A stretch of DNA of 64,000 nucleotides from Nocardia sp. NBC_00403 (lineage in GTDB: Bacteria; Actinomycetota; Actinomycetes; Mycobacteriales; Mycobacteriaceae), in the NCBI RefSeq assembly GCF_036046055.1, contig NZ_CP107939.1, forward strand, positions 1,178,001 to 1,242,000, given 5' to 3'. This document shows positions 1-20,300 of the stretch, piece by piece; position 1 is the first letter of the stretch, and each line of letters begins with the position of its first letter. The notes beneath the pieces were generated by a model, which searched no databases, had not been told where the DNA came from, and saw only the letters and a program-made list of their open reading frames with translations. Position numbers and translations under genes: made by a program.

Positions 1-11279
<11,279 letters not shown>

Positions 11280-11324
11280 TTCGCCGCCAACCTCAGCTGA
11301 ACTGAAACGACCAGGAGCCCCACC

Positions 11325-14300
11325 ATGGCCGACAATGACGAGCTTCGCCGGTATCTCAAGAAGACCGCGATAGAGCTGTACGAGACCAAGCAACAACTGC
11401 GCGACATCACCGACCGGTCGCGTGAGCCCATCGCCATTGTCGGAATGGCTTGCCGATACCCGGGTGGCGTGCGGTCACCCGAGGATCTGTGGCGCGTTGT
11501 CGAAGGCGGCGTGGACGCCGTCGGTGACTACCCGTCGGACCGGGGGTGGGACCTGGAGCGGCTGTTCGACCCGGACCCGGATGTGCCCGGCACCATCTAC
11601 ACCCGGCAGGGCGGGTTCCTCGACTCGGTGGCCGACTTCGATCCCGCCTTCTTCGGGATCAGTCCACGCGAGGCCGCGGCGATGGATCCACAGCAACGCC
11701 TGATGCTCGAGGCGTCCTGGGAGGCGTTGGAAGACGCCGGTATCGACCCGGCGTCGTTGCGCGGCAGCGACACCGGGGTGTTCGCCGGGGTCGTTCATCA
11801 GAACTATGGTCCACGCGTCGGCTCGGCCGGGATCACCGCCGAGACGGAAGGTCATGTCTACCTCGGTGTTTCGAATAGCGTGCTGTCCGGCCGGATCGCC
11901 TACACCCTCGGTTTCAAGGGCCCTGCCATCTCGGTCGACACCGCGTGCTCGTCGTCCTTGGTGGCCCTGCACCTGGCGTGCCAGGCGCTGCGTCAGGGTG
12001 ACGCCGCACTCGCTCTGGCAGGCGGCGTCACGGTGATGTCGGACCCGTCGGTTTTGATCGCGTTCGCCCGGCAGCGCGCGCTGTCCTCCGATGCCCGCTG
12101 CAAAGCGTTCGCGGCGGCCGCCGATGGGACCGGCTTCTCCGAAGGTTTGGGGATGCTGGTGCTGGAGCGGCTGTCGGACGCGAAGCGTCTCGGGCACACC
12201 GTCTTGGCGGTGGTGCGTGGCAGCGCGGTCAATCAGGATGGCGCGAGCAATGGTTTGACCGCGCCGAACGGCCCGTCCCAGGAACGCGTCATCACGCAGG
12301 CGCTGGCCAATGCCGGTCTCGACCCCGCCGATGTCGACGCGGTGGAAGCCCACGGCACCGGCACCATGCTCGGCGACCCGATCGAGGCGAGCGCGCTGAT
12401 CGGCGTCTACGGTGCGCAGCGCAATGCCGCGCCGCTGCGCCTGGGGTCCTTGAAGTCCAATGTCGGCCATACCTCGGCCGCTGCGGGCGTCGGCGGCGTG
12501 ATCAAGATGGTCCAGGCCATGCGCCACGGTGTGCTCCCGAAGACTTTGCATGTGGATGAGCCGACCCCGCACGTGGATTGGTCGGCGGGCACGGTGCTAC
12601 TGCTTCAGGAGCAGCAGCCGTGGCCGGCTGGCGAGCGAATCCGGCGGGCGGGCGTGTCGGCCTTCGGGGCCAGCGGCACCAACGCCCACCTCATCCTCGA
12701 GGAGGCGCCCGCCGCCGCTGCGCAGGAGACATCCGGAGAAACAGCGGAGCAAGGCGATGCCGCGGTGACGGCGACCGCCCATCGCGACCCGTCGGATGTT
12801 GTCGCGCTGCTGGTGTCGGCGCGTTCCGAACCGGGGCTGGCGGCGCAGGCGGATCGGCTGCGGCAGTGGATGCTCGGCGCGTCCGATGTCGACGTGTGGG
12901 ATACCGCGTTCTCCCTTGCGACCTCCAGAGCGCATCTGGATGTGCGCGGCGCGGTCGTCGGGCGCGACCGAACTGAGCTGCTCGCGGGCTTGGCCGCGCT
13001 TGCCGGCGGTGCCGCCGCCGCGCCGGGCGTCGATGTGGTGCGCGGGTCTGTCGGCTCCGGACAGACGGCGTTTCTGTTCACCGGTCAGGGCGCGCAGCAG
13101 CCCGGGATGGGCAAAGGTCTGTACTCGGCGTTTCCGGTGTTCGCGGCGGCGCTCGATGAGGTGTGCGCCGCATTCGATCCGCTGCTGGCGCAGGCCCACC
13201 CGTCGCCCGACCACCACACCTCGATGAGCTCCGCGCCGTCGTTGCGGGAACTGATGTTCGCCGAGGACGGCGCGGCGCTCTTGGATCGGACGGAGTTCAC
13301 CCAGCCCGCGTTGTTCGCGTTCGAGGTGGCGTTGTACCGGCTCGTCGAGTCTTTCGGTCCGACTCCGGACGTGCTGCTCGGTCACTCCATCGGTGAGCTG
13401 GTCGCGGCGTATGTCGCGGGGGTTTGGTCGCTGTCGGACGCGTGCGCGCTGGTGGCCGCGCGTGGACGGTTGATGGGTGCGTTGCCGCCGGGCGGGGCGA
13501 TGCTCGCGGCCGCCGTTTCCGAAGACGAGGCGACCGCGCTGGTGGCCGAGTACCACGACCGACTGTCGGTGGCCGCGGTGAACGGTCCGTCGTCGGTGGT
13601 GCTTTCCGGCGACGCGGACGCCGTCGACGAGATCGAGCGACTGCTCGGTGACCCCAGCGGCATGAGCGCCAGGCCGGCGGCGGCAGCGGAGCGTAACCAT
13701 GAGGGCCGAGAGAATGCCGTAATTCAACACCGTCGCAAGACGAGTAGGTTGCGAGTCAGTCACGCCTTCCATTCGGCGCGAATGGAACCGATGCTGGCCG
13801 AATTCCGTGCGGTGGCCGAGAGTTTGACCTATCGAACGCCCACCGTCCCGATTGTGTCGAATGTATCCGGCGCGGTGGTCGATAGTGAGCTGACCGATCC
13901 GTCGTACTGGGTGAGTCAGGTACGGGGAGCCGTCCGCTTCGCTCCGGGTGTGCAGGCACTGGTCGCTGCCGGTGCCCGTCGGTTCCTCGAGATCGGCCCT
14001 GATGCGGTGCTGGCGGCGATGACCCGCCAGTGCCTGGCCGAAGACCCCGATATCGAGGCGCGGTCGGTGGTGACCGCTGCCGGTCGGCGCGGTGCGGACG
14101 AGGCCGCGCAGTTCACCACCTTCCTGGCCGCCGCGACCGCCGCCGGACTGGAGGTGGATTGGCGCTCGGTGTACGCGGGCCGGTCGACGCGCCGAGTTCC
14201 GTTGCCGACCTACGCATTCCAACGTCAACGGTATTGGCTCGCGCCCACCGACGGTCTCGGCGACGTCGGTCGCGCCGGTCTCATGGCCATAGATCACCCC

Positions 14301-17300
14301 ATGCTCGGTGCGGCGGTCGCGATGGCGGGCACCGACGAGTGGCTGTTCACCGGTCGGCTTTCGACGGCAGCACAGACATGGATCGCCGATCACACGGTGT
14401 TCGGCGCGGTCCTGCTGCCCGGCACCGGTTTCGTGGAGTTGGCGTTGGCGGTCGGTGCCCGGCTGGGTGTCGAGATCATCGACGAACTGGTTCTCGAGGC
14501 GCCGCTGCGTTTGGACGACCGGACCGAGATCGATATCCAGATCAGTGTCGATGCGCCCGACGACAACGGGCAGCGACGGTTTGTCATTGCTTCGCGGCCT
14601 GCCGACGAACAGTCCGCGGGCGCGAGCGGAATCACCCACGTGCACGGCGTTTTCGCGCCGGGCACTGCGATTGATGCCGTCGAGTCCGGCAGCTACCGCG
14701 AGCCACCGTCGGAGGACGCGACGCCCGCGGGCGCGCTGTATGACCAATTGGCTTCGCTCGGGCTCGATTACGGACCAGCCTTCCACGGCGTGCGCCGGAC
14801 CTGGCGCGACGGCGACGACGTGCTCGCCGATGTGCAGTTGCCCGCCGAGGTCGGTGCGGACGCGGCGCGGTTCGGCGTGCACCCGGCGCTGCTTGACGCC
14901 GCGCTGCACGCCGCGGTGGACGAACTGTCCGCGGATCTGCGGCCCGGCACGGCGCCGCTGCCGTTCGCGTTCCACGGTGTGCGGTTGTATCGCCGCGCCG
15001 CGACGGCGGTACAGGTGCGAATCCGGCGGACCGGAACCGACAGTGTGCGGCTCGAACTCTGCGATGACGCGGGAATTCTCGTGGCGACGGTCGAATCGCT
15101 GCAGACGCGCCCGGTCGACAGCCAGGTGGTGAACACCGGTCTTTCCGTCGGTCGCCACGCGCTCTATGAGGTGCGGTGGATCGCGGTCGAATCGCCGGTC
15201 ACGGCCGACCCGGGCGCCCGGCGGATGGTCGCGGTCGGTGCGCGGACCGAGTCCGGATTCGATGAGGACTACCCGGATGTCGCGGCACTGGTCGGGGCGT
15301 ACGGCCCGGATGCCGAGGATGCGGGGCAGCACCCGGCCATCGACGCGGTGGTGTGGTTCGTCGATGACGCCGACACCGAATCCGTGGACGCCGCCGCTGC
15401 GTCGTCGGATGCTGGTGGTGTCGCTCCAGATGCCGGCGCAGTGCCGGTGGCGGCCGGCATGACGTCGGCGGAGGCCGTGCACCGCCGTCTGCATACGGCG
15501 TTGACGATGATTCGATCGTGGTTGCGTCTGCCCGTCGCGGCCGAGTCCCGACTGGTCGTCGTGACGCACAACGGCATCGGTCTGCCCGGCGAGAATCCGG
15601 ACCTGACGGCGGCGGCGACCTGGGGCCTGCTGCGCAGCGCGCAATCGGAGCATCCCGGTCGAATCATTCTGGTGGACAGTGCTATCGACGGCGAGGTGAC
15701 CCCCGAGCTGATCGCGGCGGCCCTCGATGCCGACGCGGCGCAGCTGGCGGTGCGCGAGGGTGCGCTGCTCGAGCCGCGGCTGACCCGTCGCGACGGTGCC
15801 ACCGGCTCGACCGTGGCGCTCGGCTCCGGCGCGGTGTTGATCACCGGTGGCACCGGCGGTTTGGGCGCTACGGTCGCCCGGCATGTCGCCGTGACGCACG
15901 GGGTGCGTGACCTGGTGTTGGTCTCGCGGCGCGGCCCAGCGGCCGACGGCGTCGCCGAACTCGTCGCCGAGCTGACCGAGCTCGGAGCCCGACCGAAGGT
16001 ACTGGCCTGCGACGTCGGTGACCGCGCCGCCGTAGCGACGCTGCTCGACAGCATCTCCGACGGTCCCGCATTGACCGCTGTCATCCACGCGGCGGGCATC
16101 CGCGACGACGGCACCATCGACACGCTCACGCCCGAGCAGATCGACCGCGTGCTCGCACCGAAAGTCGATGCGGCACTGCACCTGCACGAGCTCACCCTCG
16201 ACCGCGACCTTTCGGCGTTCGTGGTGTTCTCCTCGGTCGCGGCGGTTCTCGGTTCGGCGGGCCAGGGCAACTACGCTGCGGCGAACTCCGTTCTCGACGC
16301 ACTGGCGCTGCGGCGCGTCAACGCGGGTCTGCCCGCCGTTTCCGTGGCGTGGGGTCCATGGAACGCCAGCAGCGGTATGACGGCCGAACTGGACGCGGTT
16401 GCCCTGGTCCGGTTGTCGCGTATGGGTTTTCGACCGTTGGCGCAAGCCGACGGGCTGGCGCTGTTCGATCTGGCCTGCGGTGGCGGCGCACCGTTCGTCG
16501 CCGCAGTCGACTTCGACGTCGCCGCGTTGTCCGTGCAGGCCCGCGCGGGCATGCTGCCCGGTCTGCTGCAGTCGCTGGTGTCCTCGCCGCGGCGCGCCGA
16601 CAACGGTGGTGGGGACCTGGCCGGGCGCTTGGCGGCGGCGTCGCCGGACAAGCACGACGCGATCGTGCTCGACTTCGTGCGCAATCAGGTCGCCGAGGTG
16701 CTCGGGTACGCCACAGGCGAGCTGATCGACGCCGAGAAGCCGTTCAGTGAATTGGGTTTCGATTCGCTCGGCGTGGTGGAGTTCCGCAACCGCCTCGCCA
16801 AGGCCACGGGTCTGCGGCTGCCGTCGACCCTCGCCTTCGACTACCCGACGTCGGCGGCGATCGCCAGGCACGTGCGCTCGCGGATCGAAGGCGCCGCAAC
16901 GAGCGTGCGTCGCACCCAGCAGCGGACGCGGACCGACGAGCCGATCGCGATCGTCGGCATGGCCTGCCGGTATCCCGGCGGTGTCGAATCGCCCGACGCA
17001 CTGTGGGATCTGGTGTCCTCGGGTACAGACGCCATCAGCGAGTTTCCGTCGGATCGCGGCTGGGCGCTCGAGCGCCTGATCCATCCCGACCCCGACCACC
17101 CCGGCACGTCTTACGCCAAGGAGGGCGGGTTCCTGACGAACGTGGCCGACTTCGACGCGGGGTTCTTCGGCATCGGCCCGCGTGAGGCGATCGCGATGGA
17201 CCCGCAGCAGCGGTTGCTGCTCGAGGTGTCGTGGGAGGCGTTGGAGCACGCCGGGATCGATCCGACGTCGTTGCGTGGCAGCGACACCGGTGTCTACACG

Positions 17301-20300
17301 GGCGTGATGTACCAGGATTACGAGGCCTTGTCGCGCAAGGCCGGGCCCGAGGTCGAGGGCTACGTCGGGACCGGTGTGGCGGGCAGCGTGGTGTCCGGAC
17401 GAGTGTCATATGCGCTCGGCTTGGAAGGTCCCGCGATGACAGTGGACACGGCGTGCTCGTCGTCGCTGGTCGCGCTGCATGTCGCTTGCCGGGCGCTGCG
17501 CCAAGGGGAGAGCTCACTGGCGTTGGTCGGCGGTGCGACGGTCATGGCGACGCCGCTGGTGTTCGTGGAGTTCTCCCGGCAGCGTGGTTTGGCGCCGGAC
17601 GGGCGATGCAAGTCGTTTTCGGCGGCGGCCGACGGGGTGGCCTGGTCGGAGGGCGCGGCCGTCCTCGTGGTGGAACGGTTGTCGGATGCACTGCGTTTGG
17701 GCCACAACGTACTTGCGGTGGTGCGCGGCAGCGCCATCAATCAGGACGGTGCGAGCAACGGTTTGACCGCGCCGAATGGTCCCTCGCAGGAGCGGGTGAT
17801 CGCTGCGGCATTGGATAACGCCGGCCTGCGCCCTGCGGATGTGGACGCGGTGGAGACCCATGGGACCGGCACGCCGTTGGGCGACCCTATCGAGGCGCAG
17901 GCGTTGATCGCCGCCTATGGACAGGATCGACCGGAGCTGCCGCTGCGGATCGGTTCGCTCAAATCCAATATCGGTCACACACAGGCGGCTTCGGGCGTCG
18001 GTGGCGTGATCAAGATGGTGCAGGCCTTGCGGCACGAGACCTTGCCGAGGTCGTTGCATGTGGACGAGTTGTCGCCGCATGTGGATTGGTCGGCGGGGGC
18101 GGTGCAGGTGCTGACCGACGCGCAGCAGTGGCCGGCGGGCGATCGGGTGCGGCGCGCGGGAGTGTCGTCGTTCGGGATCAGCGGCACGAACGCGCACGTG
18201 ATTCTCGAGGAAGCGCCGAGGAAACCGTCCGATCAGCAGCCGCGAGCAGCGGCGCCGGAGCCCGACGGCGGCGATGCGTCGGCCGGGTCGGACCTCGACG
18301 TCGCTGCGGTCCCATTGCTGGTGTCGGCGAAGTCGGAGGAGGGGTTGCGGGGTCAGGCGCAGCGGTTGCTGACCTGGTTGACCGATCGTCCCGAGGTGGA
18401 TCAGTGGGCGGTGGCACGGTCGTTGCTCGACTCGCGCGCGTTGCTGGATCGGCGCGGGGTCGTCGTCGGTCATGATCGTGCGGAGCTGTTGGCCGGTCTG
18501 GCCGCTTTGGCATCGGGTTCGACGCGGCCGGGTGTGGTCGCCGGCGTTGCGGTTTCGGGCGAGACGGCTTTCCTGTTCACCGGCGGCGGTGCGCAGCGGG
18601 TCGGCATGGGTGCCGGGTTGTACGAGGCGTTCCCGGTGTTCGCGGCGGCGTTGGACGTGGTGTGCGCCGAGTTCGATCGGCACCTGGGCGGGACCGACCC
18701 GTCATCCGGTCACCCTTCGACGAGCTCATTGCGTCAGGTGATGTTCACCGATCCCGAGGGTGTGCTCGATCGCATGGCGTGGATGCAGCCCGCGCTGTTC
18801 GCGTTCGAGGTGGCGATGTTCCGCTTGCTGGAATCCTTCGGTGTGACACCGGATGTGGTCGCGGGTCATTCGCTGGGTGAATTGGTCGCGGCGTACGTCG
18901 CGGGGGTGTGGTCGCTTGCCGATGCGTGTGCTCTGGTCGCGGCGCGTGGTCGGTTGATGGGGGCGGCGCCGTCCGGTGGTGCGATGCATGCGGCGGCCAT
19001 TTCGGAGGCCGAGGCCGAAGAGATGTTGGTCGGATATGCGGACCGGGTGTCGCTCGCGGCGGTGAATGGTCCGGAGTCGGTGGTGTTCTCGGGATTCGCG
19101 GATGCCGTCGACGAGATCCAACGGCGGCTGACCGACGCTGGTCGTAAGAACTCGCGCCTGCGGATCTCGCACGCGTCCCACTCCGTGGTGATGGAGCCGA
19201 TACTTGACGAATTTCGTGCTGTGGCAGCGGGATTGACGTATCGGGAGCCGCTGTTGCCGATCGTGTCGAACGTCTCGGGTGAGCGGGCAGGCGCCAAGGT
19301 GCTGGATCCGGAGTACTGGGTGACACACGTGCGCAGTTGTGTGCGGTTCGCTCCCGGTATCGACAGTTTGGTCGAGTCCGGTGTGCGGAGGTTCGTCGAG
19401 GTCGGCCCGGATGCGGTGCTGACCGCGATGGCTCGTGAGTGTTTGGCGGAGCGTCCTGAGATCGAGGTCAAGTCGGTAGTGCTGGCGTCGTCCCGCCGGA
19501 AGGTCGACGAAACGGTCGGGTTCGTCACGTGCCTCGCGCATGCCCATGCGGTGGGGATGCCCGCGGATCTGCGGCGCTTGTTCGCCGGGCGTACTGCGGA
19601 CCGAATTGAGTTGCCGACGTACGCGTTCCAGCACCAGCGGTACTGGTTGCAGCCGAGCGACGACGTCGTGGCAGGCTCGTTCGGACATCCGCTGTTGACG
19701 AATGCGGTGCCGCTCGCCGGAAAGGACGAGTGGCTGTTCTCCGGACGAGTCTCCTTGCGGACGCAGCTCTGGATCGCCGACCACGCGGTGTTCGGCTCGG
19801 TGTTGCTGCCGGGGACGGCCTTTGTGGAATTGGCGTTGGCCGCGGGTGCGCGACTGAACGTCGATGCCGTCGAGGAACTGCTGCTGGAGGCCCCGCTGCT
19901 GCTTGCCGGTGGCACCGAGGTCGACCTGCAGCTGAGTGTCGAGGCGCCCGACGACGAGAGCAGGCGCGCGTTCGCGATCTACTCCCGTTCCGAAGTCGCC
20001 GAAGCGGACTCGGCCGATGCGGAGCCGTGGGTGCTGCACGCACGCGGCGTCCTGACCGCCGCCGACGAGATCGCCCCGACGTGGGACGAGCGGACCTGGC
20101 CGCCATCGGGTGCCGAGCCGTCGGACGACGGGTCGCTCTATGACCGCCTGGCACAGCGCGGTTTCGACTACGGCCCGGTCTTCCAGGGTGTTACCGCGAT
20201 GTGGTCGGACGGCGAGCAGACCTTCGCCGAAGTCTCCCTCAGCGAATCCGTGAGCGACGCGGCCGCCACGTTCGGCATTCATCCCGCGCTGCTGGACGCC

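Noticed and set aside
12597..17249. Open frame of 1,550 codons antisense to PKS 2
   Set aside because: Composition is that of a shadow frame and it crosses domain boundaries; no family similarity or ribosome site.
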